Source of the DNA: Bombilactobacillus folatiphilus
GTDB lineage: Bacteria > Bacillota > Bacilli > Lactobacillales > Lactobacillaceae
Direction: 5' to 3'
NCBI RefSeq assembly: GCF_023380265.1
Contig: NZ_CP093366.1
Span: 310,001 to 374,000 of the forward strand
Length of the DNA: 64,000 bases
Part shown: positions 35,153 through 44,375 of the stretch, one piece after another
Numbering within the stretch: position 1 is the stretch's first letter
Layout: each line of letters begins with the position of its first letter
Made by a program: the position numbers and the translations under genes
The notes under the pieces: model-generated
Told to the model about the DNA's origin: nothing
Seen by the model: the letters and a program-made list of their open reading frames with translations, nothing else
Databases searched by the model: none

Positions 35153-37656
35153 TTAGTGTGTTTGTTTCTTGTAAACCATGGTTCCAAGGACTGCCAAAAC
35201 GGCGATTAAGCCTAAAACAATTAAGCTAGCATCAGCTTGACCATCATTTAATTGTGGTAAGAAGCCTTGGCTCTTTGGATCGTTCGTATTGTTTTGACTA
35301 TTGTTGGCACTCTTAGCACTAATTCCAGCCGCAGAACCGGGAGTTGTCACGGTATTATTCGTAGGCAAAGTTCCGAGTTGAGAATTGGCGGGTTTGCTAG
35401 GATCAACTGGGGTGACATCATTATCGAGATCGGTGGTGTCATCAGTTGGTTGACAAACATTATTAGCCGTCAAGACGGTTTGAATCTTATCCAAACCAGT
35501 CTGGGTTGCGGCATTCATTGTTTCCAATGATTGGGCGGTGTTAACTTGATCAACGGCATCTTGGTGTAATTGGTCAATTTGAGCTAATAACGTTTGTTTG
35601 AGACCAGCATCTAGGTCACAAGCTTGAATTTGTGCTTTAGCTTGAGTCTGGGCATCATCTAATTCTTGCAAATTCAAGGCTCTCAATGAATTATGGTCGA
35701 TATAAGCAGCATAACTGCTGATGTCTCGGTGACCAAGGCTATGATTTGGATTGGCTTCATCGAGGGTGGTACTTTGATTGACACTATCAATCGCTTTGGT
35801 TAACGCTTGATCAACTTGCCCTTTTAAGTGATCTTTTTGCTTGTCAGTATAGCTAGAATTCTCATCAATCTGGTCTTTGCTCCGTAAAGCTAAAGAATTC
35901 AATTGATCAATGGAATTAACTTTGAAAACTGATAGTTGCACACTATTGTCTGGCAAAGTAGGGTTGGAAGGTTGGGTCGGCGTCGAAATAGGATCATAAA
36001 CATCGTTATCTGTTAAGATTTTATTGATGGCGTCTTGGCCGGCTTGATAAGCGTCATTAGCTTCACAGACAGTTTGGGCATTTTGAATACTTTGCAAAGC
36101 GGAATTATATTGACTGTCAACTTGTGCAAGCAATTCTGTTCGTTGTGAACTGATGAGCTGATCGCAATTGTTAATCGCATCTTCGGCTTCATTTTTCACA
36201 ATGGCTAAATCTGTTTCGGCTTCACTCTGTGTTTCTTCCAAAGCCACATCGTCAGCTAAAGCGTTGATATTGATTTCACCCGTATTTTTTTGTTGTTCAA
36301 TATCAGCCGATGTCGTACTTTGATTGATAGCGGTGGTTGTAGCACTCACGGCTTGATCAATTCGGTTTTTAAGATCGGTCATTTGCTCGGTGGAATAGCA
36401 TGGGTTTTGATCCACACGCTCTTTAGCCACATCAGCCACATCTTGAATGACGTTAATCGCTGCTGTTTTACTGTTATTTAACGTAGCATCAGCGTATAAA
36501 GCGTTGATTTGGTCAATCGCACTATCTTTGGCCGCAATGGCATCATTGACCGTGTTGGTATTATTAATCGCCTGCGTTTGGGCAGCAACAATCTGATTAA
36601 TTTACTCAGTTAAGTCTTGTTTTTGTGCAGCTGTCAAACTATTGTCAGCATTAATATTATCAATTGTCGAATTAGCGGTTGAAGTCATATCGTCAATCGC
36701 TTCGGTTTTGGCCTGAGTGACATCCGCTTCACTTTCACCACCAGAATTAGCAATATTTGTAACCGTTCCTGTATCATTAATTGTTTGCGGATCACTAGGA
36801 TCACCATATGCCATGGTAAAGTCATTGCGCAAATCATTGAATTGCATCTCTGTTTCGTTAATTCGTGTTTGATAATTAATCGTCGCGTAAACGTGGTCAA
36901 CAAGTGCTGGTTGTAAGACAAGATTAAATGCATTAGCACCTATCTGGGTGAAAGTTGCGGTACCATTATTTTCAAATTGACTGATTGGTAAGCCGTCAAT
37001 TGTGAAGGTGTCCCACAAAATATCATGTCCGGGTTGTAAGTTATCAACAATTGTGATCGGTCCGTTAGCTTCTTCACTGTTACCATTAGCCACGAGATAC
37101 CAACTTAAGAGGGTGGGATCGGTTAAATCGGCGACCCGCCTTTGTATCCAAAAGGATACACATCTGGGGCAGGAATTTTGTTGATTGTGATATTGTTGGG
37201 TGGCAGGTTATTCAATCCTAAATTACCATCGACGACTTGGCTATCGTTAGGATTATTATCCATGTTGGCGCGAAGATTCAAATGAAAATCGCCACGAACA
37301 TTGGTATGACTAGCCACGTTACTATTGAAAGCGATGACGATTTGCCCGCTAGTGATGGTAGCGGTTGCATATTCGCTCAAAGTAATCGTCGCGTTGACTC
37401 CCGTTAATTCTGGCGGTAAATTCAACGTAATCGTATCACCACTTTGGATAGAATTAGCCGTCTTTTCACTGAAAGTGACATCTAATTGGGTAGTGCCACC
37501 ATCATAGAGTTCACTATCACCGTACTGAAGACTGTCGATATATTCATTTGGATCTAACGCCGCCGCTTGAATATTATTCATCGACATATGAATCAGTGAT
37601 AGGAAAAAAACTAATAGTGCTGTAATCAAAAGATTCCTTTTTTTGATTCTCAACAT
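35153..37656 (-). pseudogene. LPxTG-like DUF1542 adhesin gene, disrupted by one frameshift and one internal stop
   Basis: Three pieces form one ancestral gene of about 834 codons. Piece 1 (37656-37123): signal peptide (LLITALLVFFLSLIHMSMNN) and a collagen/fibrinogen-binding-like Ig domain (TITLNLPPELTG). The frame breaks near 37135: adding one G to the GGCGGG run lets GYKGG continue into VADLTDPTLLSWYLVANGN. Piece 2 (to 36602) ends ...KQDLTE-TAA; one base change from CAA would restore it, because the next codons INQIVAAQTQAINN continue the same DUF1542 helical repeat. Piece 3 (36601-35153) has further DUF1542 repeats and a sorting-signal-like tail: LPQLND, hydrophobic ASLIVLGLIAVLAVLGTMVY, then KKQTH. 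The start has AAAGGAGTGAG. Confidence 0.85.
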
Positions 37657-37674
37657 AAGTACTCACTCCTTTAT

Positions 37675-37703
37675 TATCTAATCAATTTAGATTACGCTTT
37701 CAA
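37675..37703 (-). promoter_or_regulatory. Promoter of the disrupted adhesin gene
   Basis: On the minus strand TTGAAA (37703-37698), 17 bases, TAGATA (37680-37675), about 20 bases before the ATG at 37656. Confidence 0.6.
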
Positions 37704-37829
37704 CATAAGCTTTATTCCTTGAAAAAACGAATGAAAAGACCTGCTGAAATTTAAAAATTCGGATTTTAGAAGAGTGGAGAGAATTATTTGTGGTTGGTTG
37801 AACAATTCTTGGATAATTCGAACTTTTTA

Positions 37830-37858
37830 TTGCAAAAAAAAATCAAATCAATTATAAT
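37830..37858 (+). promoter_or_regulatory. Promoter of the SRP RNA gene
   Basis: TTGCAA (37830-37835), 17 bases, TATAAT (37853-37858), placing transcription start at about 37864. Confidence 0.75.
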
Positions 37859-37861
37859 GTT

Positions 37862-37955
37862 CATTGCCGTAAGGCCTGAGGCAATGGTTGGCTTATGAAT
37901 CGTGTCAGGTTCGAGAGAAAGCAGCACTAAGTAGGTTCAATCATGTGCCTTTTGA
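37862..37955 (+). ncRNA. ffs: Signal recognition particle RNA, small bacterial type
   Basis: The apical hairpin is recognisable: GTGTCAGGTTC-GAGA-GAAAGCAGCAC (about 37902-37926), matching the bacterial consensus CAGGTCC-GGAA-GGAAGCAGC that binds Ffh. The flanking sequences AGGCAATG (5') and CATGTGCCT (3') pair in the basal stem. It lies directly before dnaX as in other lactobacilli, with its own promoter and a terminator at 37970-37997. The loop is GAGA in place of GGAA, with a matching C-G to U-A change in the closing stem. Confidence 0.85.
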
Positions 37956-37968
37956 TATAAATTTAACG

Positions 37969-37997
37969 CTCCTAGCTTTTTAGCTAGGAGTTTTTTA
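37969..37997 (+). terminator. Terminator after ffs
   Basis: CTCCTAGCT and AGCTAGGAG flank TTTT and are followed by a T-run. Confidence 0.85.
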
Positions 37998-38035
37998 GTA
38001 TAATGAAATCAAACAAACCATGAAGGAGGAGTTAA

Positions 38036-39772
38036 ATGGCTTATCAGGCATTGTACCGTGAATGGCGTCCGCAAAATTTTGGCGATGTGGTTGGGCAAGA
38101 AGTGATCACAACGACATTGAAGAATGCCGTGATGGAACAGCAAGTCAGTCACGCTTATTTATTTACAGGTCCACGCGGCACTGGTAAAACTTCGTGTGCC
38201 AAGATTTTAGCCAAGGCAATTAATTGTCCTCACCAAACCGATGGTGAGCCCTGCAATCAATGCAGTATTTGTCAAGATATCACCGATGGTAGTTTGAATG
38301 ATGTGCTGGAAATTGACGCTGCCTCCAATAATGGTGTCGAACAAATTCGTGATATTCGCGATAAAGTGAAATATGCGCCCACGCAAGCGGAATATAAAGT
38401 TTATATTATTGATGAAGTGCATATGCTCTCAACAGGGGCGTTCAATGCTTTGCTTAAAACATTGGAAGAACCGCCAGCCAAAGTGGTTTTTATTTTGGCA
38501 ACGACCGAACCGCAAAAAGTCCCAGCGACGATTATTTCGCGGACGCAACGCTTTGATTTTCGTCGGATTGAAGCGGCAGATTTGTTAACGCGAATGCAAT
38601 TTATTTTGCAAGAGAAACAGTTAACTTATGATGATCAAGCCTTAGACACGATTGCCCAAGCTGCTGAAGGCGGCATGCGCGATGCGTTGAGTATTTTGGA
38701 TCAAGCGTTATCGTTAGGTCAAGGTCAACTAACGTTAGACGGTGCATTGCAAGTGACGGGCGCACTCAATCAACAGCAATTGGCGCAGTATCTTACAGCT
38801 GTTGGTCACCAAGATGCAGTGGTAGCTTTGCAGTCTTTGCATGAGATTATGGCTAGCGGGCGTTCGGCAAATCGCTTCACGGATGCGTTGATGGAAACCG
38901 GGCGCGATTTATTATTGGCAAAAAGTGATCCCAAATTATTGTCACAGTTGGATCAAGAATTAATTGCGCCAGATGTGTTGGAATTACGAACACAGTGGAA
39001 TTTTAAACAATTATACGAGTTGATTAATCAAGCTTCGACGACACAACAAGAATTAAAAAATACCGATCGCCCCTTAATTGCTTTGGAAGTTTTGACGGTT
39101 AGATTAGTCGATCTTTTGGCTCCTCAGTCAGCTGGTTCCAATGCAGCCGTTGATGACCAACAATTAGCACAGTTGCAACAACAAATTCAGCAATTACAAC
39201 AACAAGTTGCGCAGTTGCAGACGCAAGTTCAACAAAATCAGACAACGTCAGCACCAACCATGCCGGCAGCGGGTGCAACGCCAGCTCCTAGTGAGCCAAA
39301 AAATACGAGTCACACCACTGCTAAACCCAAAGTCCATGTCGATCAAGTTAAAGTTAATCAAATTTTACAAGCGGCGACACGTGAGGCTTTGAATACGGTC
39401 AAAGAAGTTTGGCCGGATTTGATGAGTATGCTGAGTGTCACGCAACGGGCAGTTATGAAGGTTTCCAAGCCTGTAGCCGCTAGTAGTCAAGGCGTGATTG
39501 TGGCGTTTGACTATGCAATGTGGTTTGAACGGGTGATGAGTAATCAAGAAATGTTATCCATGTTAAAAAATAACTTGGATCAACTTTTGAAAAATGACGC
39601 AGAAGTGGTGTTGGTTTCAGCACAAGATTGGCCGAAAATTCGCCAACAATTTTTGCAAGGCCATCAAGTTCACGCTGCCACAAAAACGCCTCAAGTTGAT
39701 GAGGGCGAAAAATTAGTTCAACAAGCTCAAGATTTGTTTGGCAAAGATTTAGTCGAGGTCAAAAAAGATTAA
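38036..39772 (+). CDS. dnaX: DNA polymerase III subunits gamma/tau
   Basis: A 578-residue clamp-loader ATPase. Walker A TGPRGTGKTS with K51, a zinc module (CPHQTDGEPCNQCSIC), Walker B VYIIDEVHML and sensor 1 ATTEPQKVP are in domain I. After domain III there is a Gln-rich coiled linker (LQQQIQQLQQQVAQLQTQ, about 385-405), then a short C-terminal domain (to 578). Start ATG 38036 behind AAGGAGGAG. In most relatives ebfC (ybaB) lies between dnaX and recR; here recR follows after 18 bases. Confidence 0.96.
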   Translation: MAYQALYREWRPQNFGDVVGQEVITTTLKNAVMEQQVSHAYLFTGPRGTGKTSCAKILAKAINCPHQTDGEPCNQCSICQDITDGSLNDVLEIDAASNNGVEQIRDIRDKVKYAPTQAEYKVYIIDEVHMLSTGAFNALLKTLEEPPAKVVFILATTEPQKVPATIISRTQRFDFRRIEAADLLTRMQFILQEKQLTYDDQALDTIAQAAEGGMRDALSILDQALSLGQGQLTLDGALQVTGALNQQQLAQYLTAVGHQDAVVALQSLHEIMASGRSANRFTDALMETGRDLLLAKSDPKLLSQLDQELIAPDVLELRTQWNFKQLYELINQASTTQQELKNTDRPLIALEVLTVRLVDLLAPQSAGSNAAVDDQQLAQLQQQIQQLQQQVAQLQTQVQQNQTTSAPTMPAAGATPAPSEPKNTSHTTAKPKVHVDQVKVNQILQAATREALNTVKEVWPDLMSMLSVTQRAVMKVSKPVAASSQGVIVAFDYAMWFERVMSNQEMLSMLKNNLDQLLKNDAEVVLVSAQDWPKIRQQFLQGHQVHAATKTPQVDEGEKLVQQAQDLFGKDLVEVKKD

Positions 39773-39790
39773 GAATAAAGGAGACCACAG

Positions 39791-40390
39791 ATGCAATATC
39801 CCAAGTCGGTCAATAGATTGATTGATTCGTATATGAAATTGCCGGGCATTGGCGAAAAAACCGCCACGCGCCTAGCATTTTTTACCATTGATATGGATAA
39901 TGAAGATGTGCAGGAATTTGCCGCTAGTTTGCAAGCTATTAAACAGGAACTGCATTATTGTCATATTTGTGGCAATATCACTGATGTTGAACCGTGTGAT
40001 ATTTGTCAAAGTGCCAGTCGAAATCAACAGCAAATTTTGGTGGTGGAGCAACCTAAAGACGTTATGGCGATGGAAAAAATGCAAAGCTATAATGGCTTAT
40101 ATCAGGTGCTAGGGGGCGTCTTATCACCAGTGAACGGCGTCGGTCCTGACGAATTACAGATCAAGCATTTATTAGAGCGGTTGAAGCAAAATACTGATTT
40201 AAAAGAAGTTATTGTAGCCACGAATGCGACCCCTGAAGGAGAAGCCACGGCAATGTATTTGGCCAAATTGATTAAGCCATCAGGAATTAAAGTGACGCGC
40301 TTGGCGCATGGTTTGGCCGTCGGTGCGGATATTGAGTACGCTGATCAGATGACTTTGCAACGTGCCGTCGAAGGGCGGCAACCAATTTAA
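39791..40390 (+). CDS. recR: Recombination protein RecR
   Basis: A 199-residue protein with helix-hairpin-helix ([21 protein letters not shown]), a four-cysteine zinc finger ([16 protein letters not shown]) and a Toprim domain ([26 protein letters not shown]). With RecF/RecO it loads RecA at gaps. Ribosome-binding site AAAGGAGACC. Next in the dnaX cluster. Confidence 0.96.
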   Translation: MQYPKSVNRLIDSYMKLPGIGEKTATRLAFFTIDMDNEDVQEFAASLQAIKQELHYCHICGNITDVEPCDICQSASRNQQQILVVEQPKDVMAMEKMQSYNGLYQVLGGVLSPVNGVGPDELQIKHLLERLKQNTDLKEVIVATNATPEGEATAMYLAKLIKPSGIKVTRLAHGLAVGADIEYADQMTLQRAVEGRQPI

Positions 40391-40414
40391 TTTTATTTAT
40401 ACAATTAAGAAAAA

Positions 40415-41074
40415 ATGGAGAAAGTGGGCAAATTAGTGGCAGGATTATTTATTTCGTTGGAGGGTCCCGATGGTTCCGGCAAGTCAACAGCTGCCCAAAC
40501 AATCGTTGCCAATTTAACCGAACTTACAACAAAACCGATCCTTTTAACCCGAGAACCGGGGGGCAGTGTTATTTCGGAACAAATCCGCCAAGTCATTTTG
40601 GATGTGGATAACACGCAAATGGATGCACGAACCGAAGCTTTGTTGTATGCGGCTCAACGGCGCCAGCATTTAGTAGATGTGATTTTACCAGCGCTCAAAG
40701 AAGGTCAGATTGTGATTAGTGACCGCTATGTGGATAGTTCGATTGCTTATCAAGGTGCGGGTCGACAGTTAGGCACGCAAGCGATTGCGCAAATTAATCA
40801 ATTTGCGACTAGGGGCTTCTTGCCGCAACTAACACTCTATTTTGATATACCGGTGGAAGTAGGTTTGGCGCGCATTAAGCAACACCGAGTGGAGCCTGAG
40901 GATCGCTTAGAACAAGAAAAATTAGCGTTTCATCAACGGGTGCAACAGCAATATCAACAATTATTACTGGAAAATCCCCAGCGCATGAAACGGATTGATG
41001 CTCAGCAATCCCCTGCACAAGTCGCTGCTGAAGGTTTAACGCAAATTAAGCATTGTTTAAAAGAAGAAGGATGA
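40415..41074 (+). CDS. tmk: Thymidylate kinase
   Basis: Makes dTDP from dTMP. P-loop SLEGPDGSGKST, DRYVDSSIAYQGAGR (DRY motif) and the lid region EDRLEQEK are visible. The start may be ATG 40415 or GTG 40436; the family normally begins close to the P-loop strand, which favours GTG (MAGLFISLEG), but neither has a good ribosome-binding site. Total 219 residues from ATG. Followed 4 bases later by darA. Confidence 0.95.
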   Translation: MEKVGKLVAGLFISLEGPDGSGKSTAAQTIVANLTELTTKPILLTREPGGSVISEQIRQVILDVDNTQMDARTEALLYAAQRRQHLVDVILPALKEGQIVISDRYVDSSIAYQGAGRQLGTQAIAQINQFATRGFLPQLTLYFDIPVEVGLARIKQHRVEPEDRLEQEKLAFHQRVQQQYQQLLLENPQRMKRIDAQQSPAQVAAEGLTQIKHCLKEEG

Positions 41075-41078
41075 AATC

Positions 41079-41405
41079 ATGAAGTTATTGATTGTTATTG
41101 TACAAGATAAGGATCATTCCAAATTGAGCAAGGCCTTGAATCAAGCGCAAATTCGTTCCACACGGTTATCCACAACGGGTAATTTTTTACGGAACGGGAA
41201 CTCAACTTTTTTGATGGGAATTCAAGATGAGCAGTTAGACAACGTTTTAGACATCATCAAGGCTAATTCGCAGATGCGGCAAGAATATGTTTCTACTGCA
41301 ATCGCCACCAATATGCTAGGGGAGATTCCCGAACAACCCATCCAAGTCACGGTAGGCGGGGCAACTGTCTTTATCTTGCCAATGGAACAGCTGGTTCACT
41401 TCTAA
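41079..41405 (+). CDS. darA: Cyclic-di-AMP receptor DarA (PstA/YaaQ family)
   Basis: A 108-residue PII-like protein that forms trimers and binds c-di-AMP. The pattern MKLLIVIVQDKDHSKLSKAL, the T-loop start STTGNFLRNGNSTFLMGI and the end VGGATVFILP match the family. Between tmk and holB, its normal place in Firmicutes. Its stop overlaps the holB start (TAATG). Confidence 0.94.
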   Translation: MKLLIVIVQDKDHSKLSKALNQAQIRSTRLSTTGNFLRNGNSTFLMGIQDEQLDNVLDIIKANSQMRQEYVSTAIATNMLGEIPEQPIQVTVGGATVFILPMEQLVHF

Positions 41406-42331
41406 TGGAGAAAACAATTACAACGGAGCAACCGCAGGCAACTAAACAAGTGGCTAATCAAATTGGCGAACAGCGTATTTCGCACGCGTATTTGATTGTC
41501 GGAGCCAATCCTGAACAACTAAATGCGTTTGGTGAGTGGTTTTTGCAGGCATTATTTTGTCCACAGGTTCACGATGGTTATCCTTGTCTTGCATGTAATT
41601 ATTGCCAGCGGATTAGCCAACAAGATTTTCCGGATATAACGTGGCTAGCGACAGCCAAAAAAAGTTTTGGTGTAGATGAAATGCGCGCGGTCAAGCATGC
41701 TATGGAGCAGACACCACTAGAAGGCAGTCGGCGGGTTTTGGTGATTGAAGCAGCACAAAAGTTGACGACTGCCGCAGCCAATAGTTTACTTAAATTTTTG
41801 GAAGATCCCAGTGGTCAAGTGACGACAATCTTATTAGCCAACAATGCGGCCGCTATTTTGCCGACAATTTTGTCACGTGTGCAGTTACTTAGTTTGCAAG
41901 ATCAAGCGGATCAAAATTTTAACTTGCAATTGCAGCAGCGAGAATTTGCTCAAAGTGATATTCAACTCATTACGGATGCACACTTGGAAAATTGGGTAGC
42001 GGATTTATCACCTGCACAATTTGATACAATCAAAAAGACAGCGACTGATTGGTTCAAAATTTTGCAAGTTCGCCCGGGACAGGCTTTTATTAATGTAAGT
42101 GCAAAAGTTTTGCCGAATCTTGATAATCAAGTCCAGCAACAACTCTTCTTTAATTTATTAGCCAATGTGTTGTCACAACAATTGATGGCTGTGGCGGACG
42201 ATAGCAGCCAACGCAATGTTTTAGAGCGGATGATGACGTTATTCTTACACGCACAAAAATTATGGCGAGCCAATGTCAGTTTTGAAAATTGCTTGGAACA
42301 ATGGGCACTGCAATTAACAACTGCTAGTTAA
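41405..42331 (+). CDS. holB: DNA polymerase III subunit delta'
   Basis: A 308-residue clamp-loader stator. It resembles DnaX in fold: SHAYLIVGANPEQLNAF replaces a functional Walker A, the zinc module CPQVHDGYPCLACNYC is present, and ANSLLKFLEDPSGQVTTILL corresponds to the sensor region. Overlaps darA by one base; yabA follows after 12 bases. Confidence 0.93.
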   Translation: MEKTITTEQPQATKQVANQIGEQRISHAYLIVGANPEQLNAFGEWFLQALFCPQVHDGYPCLACNYCQRISQQDFPDITWLATAKKSFGVDEMRAVKHAMEQTPLEGSRRVLVIEAAQKLTTAAANSLLKFLEDPSGQVTTILLANNAAAILPTILSRVQLLSLQDQADQNFNLQLQQREFAQSDIQLITDAHLENWVADLSPAQFDTIKKTATDWFKILQVRPGQAFINVSAKVLPNLDNQVQQQLFFNLLANVLSQQLMAVADDSSQRNVLERMMTLFLHAQKLWRANVSFENCLEQWALQLTTAS

Positions 42332-42343
42332 GGGAGGCTGATC

Positions 42344-42676
42344 ATGGAACAACAAACGGATTATTATGCGAAATTTGCGGAATTGCAACATGTGGCCCAA
42401 GATTTGACGCAAGTTTTGGCGGAAATGAAAGATAATATTTCGCAAGTTTTGGAAGAAAACGCGGAATTAAAAATTGAAAATGAGCATTTGCGCAGTCGTT
42501 TGAGCGAAATGGATAATAAAAAAGAGCTCGAACTGCCACATGCGCGCAAAACTTTGGAAAAATTATATGAAGACGGCTTTCACGTTTGTACCGTGATGTA
42601 TGGTGCACATCGTGATGGACATGAAGAATGTGCTTTTTGCCTAGATGTCATTTATGGTGAGCGAGGTTCTAAATGA
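42344..42676 (+). CDS. yabA: Replication initiation control protein YabA
   Basis: A 110-residue protein: N-terminal leucine-zipper coiled coil (about 1-60) and a C-terminal zinc domain (HVCTVMYGAHRDGHEECAFCLDVIY). YabA tethers DnaA to the clamp DnaN to prevent over-initiation. Ribosome-binding site AGGGAGGCTGATC. Overlaps rsmI by 4 bases. Confidence 0.95.
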   Translation: MEQQTDYYAKFAELQHVAQDLTQVLAEMKDNISQVLEENAELKIENEHLRSRLSEMDNKKELELPHARKTLEKLYEDGFHVCTVMYGAHRDGHEECAFCLDVIYGERGSK

Positions 42677-43548
42677 TTCAAGAAACGGCTAGTTTTCAAC
42701 CACAGGCCACTGGGGTTTTATATTTGGTGCCAACGCCGATCGGTAATCTGCAAGACTTGAGCGCGCGGGCTGTCCAAACATTAAAAGATGTGGACTTAAT
42801 TGCTGCGGAAGATACCCGCAATACGCAAAAATTGTTAAATCACTTTGAAATTACAACGCCTAAAATTAGTTTTCATGAGCATAATACGCAACAGCGGATT
42901 CCTGAATTGCTCCAAAAATTGCAGCATGGGCTTTCCATTGCTCAAGTCAGTGATGCTGGGATGCCTTCAATTAGCGATCCCGGTAAGGAGCTGGTGAATG
43001 CTTGTATTACTGCCGGGATTCAAGTCGTGCCGTTGCCCGGACCGAATGCTGCCTTAACAGCGTTAATTGCTTCAGGTTTAGCACCCCAACCGTTTTATTT
43101 TTATGGTTTTTTACCCCGTAAAGCGACGCAAATGCATCAAGAATTGGCACAATTGGCACAATTAAGTGTCACCTTTATTTTGTATGAATCACCTTATCGC
43201 GTTCAAAAAACGATTCAGTCTTTAATTCAGGCAGTCGGAGAGGAGCGCCAAGTCGTCTTGGCTCGGGAGTTAACCAAGGTGCATGAAGCGTTTTTGCGCG
43301 GAACATTGGCGCAGGTCCAGACTTATTTTCAAGAGCACGAACCACGCGGCGAGTATGTTATTTTAGTGGCTGGAAAAACGCCGACCGCTGTGGCAAAACA
43401 CTTAGATGATGCACAGTTAAAGCAATTAGTTCAAACTCAAGTTGATGCTGGGATAAAACCGAATGCTGCCATTAAAAAAGTGGCGCATGAGTACCAAGAA
43501 AATCGTCAAGACGTTTACAATATTTATCATGGATTGGAGTCAGACTAA
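42673..43548 (+). CDS. rsmI: 16S rRNA (cytidine(1402)-2'-O)-methyltransferase RsmI
   Basis: A 291-residue tetrapyrrole-methylase-fold enzyme. LYLVPTPIGNLQDLSARAVQTL, AAEDTRNTQKLLNHF, SDAGMPSISDPG and VVPLPGPNAALTALIASGL are its hallmark segments. Coupled to yabA (ATGA overlap) and to the following thioesterase (TAATG overlap). Confidence 0.96.
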   Translation: MIQETASFQPQATGVLYLVPTPIGNLQDLSARAVQTLKDVDLIAAEDTRNTQKLLNHFEITTPKISFHEHNTQQRIPELLQKLQHGLSIAQVSDAGMPSISDPGKELVNACITAGIQVVPLPGPNAALTALIASGLAPQPFYFYGFLPRKATQMHQELAQLAQLSVTFILYESPYRVQKTIQSLIQAVGEERQVVLARELTKVHEAFLRGTLAQVQTYFQEHEPRGEYVILVAGKTPTAVAKHLDDAQLKQLVQTQVDAGIKPNAAIKKVAHEYQENRQDVYNIYHGLESD

Positions 43549-44279
43549 TGTCCAAGAGACAATATACAGAATCATTAACCGTTCCTTATTTTGATATTGA
43601 TATGACCAAAAATATGAAATTATCGGCTTTATTTAATGAGATTTTGTGGGTTTCCGAATCACAATTAAAAGAAGTCGGCATTGATTCGCAACATATGGTT
43701 GCGCAAGGAATTGGTTGGGTGGTCACGAAATATCATTTAGAAATTACGCGGATGCCACACTTGAATGAAGCAATCAGCATCACCACAGAAGCCAATAGTT
43801 ATAATAAGTTCTTTTGTTACCGTACTTTCACGGTTCAGGATGCTTCGGGGCAAGAAATTGTGAAATTGACCAGCAATTGGGTGATGTTGGATATCCAAAG
43901 TCGTAAAATGATGGTCATTAAGTCTGAAATTATGGAACAATTAAACTGTCCTTATTCCACAGAAATTTGGCGGTTTCCACGTATTGATCTTGTGGAACAT
44001 ACCGACCAGCCAATCGCGTATCCAACACGTTTTTTTGATATTGATATTAATGGTCATGTGAATAATGCTGTTTATTTGGATTGGATGCTTGATTCGTTGG
44101 GGCGCGACTTTTTGATGGCACATCAATTGCAGCAGTTGGATATTAAGTACGAACAAGAAGTGCAGTATGGTGACACCGTGGAAAGTTTCGTGCAACAAGA
44201 GGGCTTGACCACTCATCATTTAATTAAAACATCTGCTGGAATTAATGCCCAAGCGCAAGCCGTTTGGCAGCAGAATTAA
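43548..44279 (+). CDS. Acyl-[acyl carrier protein] thioesterase
   Basis: A 243-residue double hot-dog protein of the bacterial acyl-ACP thioesterase family. N-terminal VPYFDIDMTKNMKLSALFN and a second domain with RFFDIDINGHVNNAVYLDWML, which carries the catalytic Asn-x-His pattern. It may release fatty acids or act on short acyl chains; chain length cannot be read. Last gene of the dnaX-to-rsmI run, ended by a terminator. Confidence 0.87.
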   Translation: MSKRQYTESLTVPYFDIDMTKNMKLSALFNEILWVSESQLKEVGIDSQHMVAQGIGWVVTKYHLEITRMPHLNEAISITTEANSYNKFFCYRTFTVQDASGQEIVKLTSNWVMLDIQSRKMMVIKSEIMEQLNCPYSTEIWRFPRIDLVEHTDQPIAYPTRFFDIDINGHVNNAVYLDWMLDSLGRDFLMAHQLQQLDIKYEQEVQYGDTVESFVQQEGLTTHHLIKTSAGINAQAQAVWQQN

Positions 44280-44281
44280 CG

Positions 44282-44310
44282 AGATTCTTTTCTGAAAGAA
44301 TCTTTTTTTA
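44282..44310 (+). terminator. Terminator after the thioesterase gene
   Basis: AGATTCTTT and AAAGAATCT with a TCTG loop, followed by seven T. Confidence 0.88.
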
Positions 44311-44375
44311 TACAGTAATTTTTAGAAAAAACTGCTACAATTATTAGTAATTATTATAGTTAAAGGATTGATGTC

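Noticed and set aside
32569..37656. Insertion sequence or integrase bringing in the surface-protein island
   Set aside because: No transposase, integrase or terminal inverted repeats were found at either edge.
39040..39075. Programmed frameshift in dnaX at an A-run
   Set aside because: A6 is present, but no slippery AAAAAAG with a stop soon after in the -1 frame was seen.
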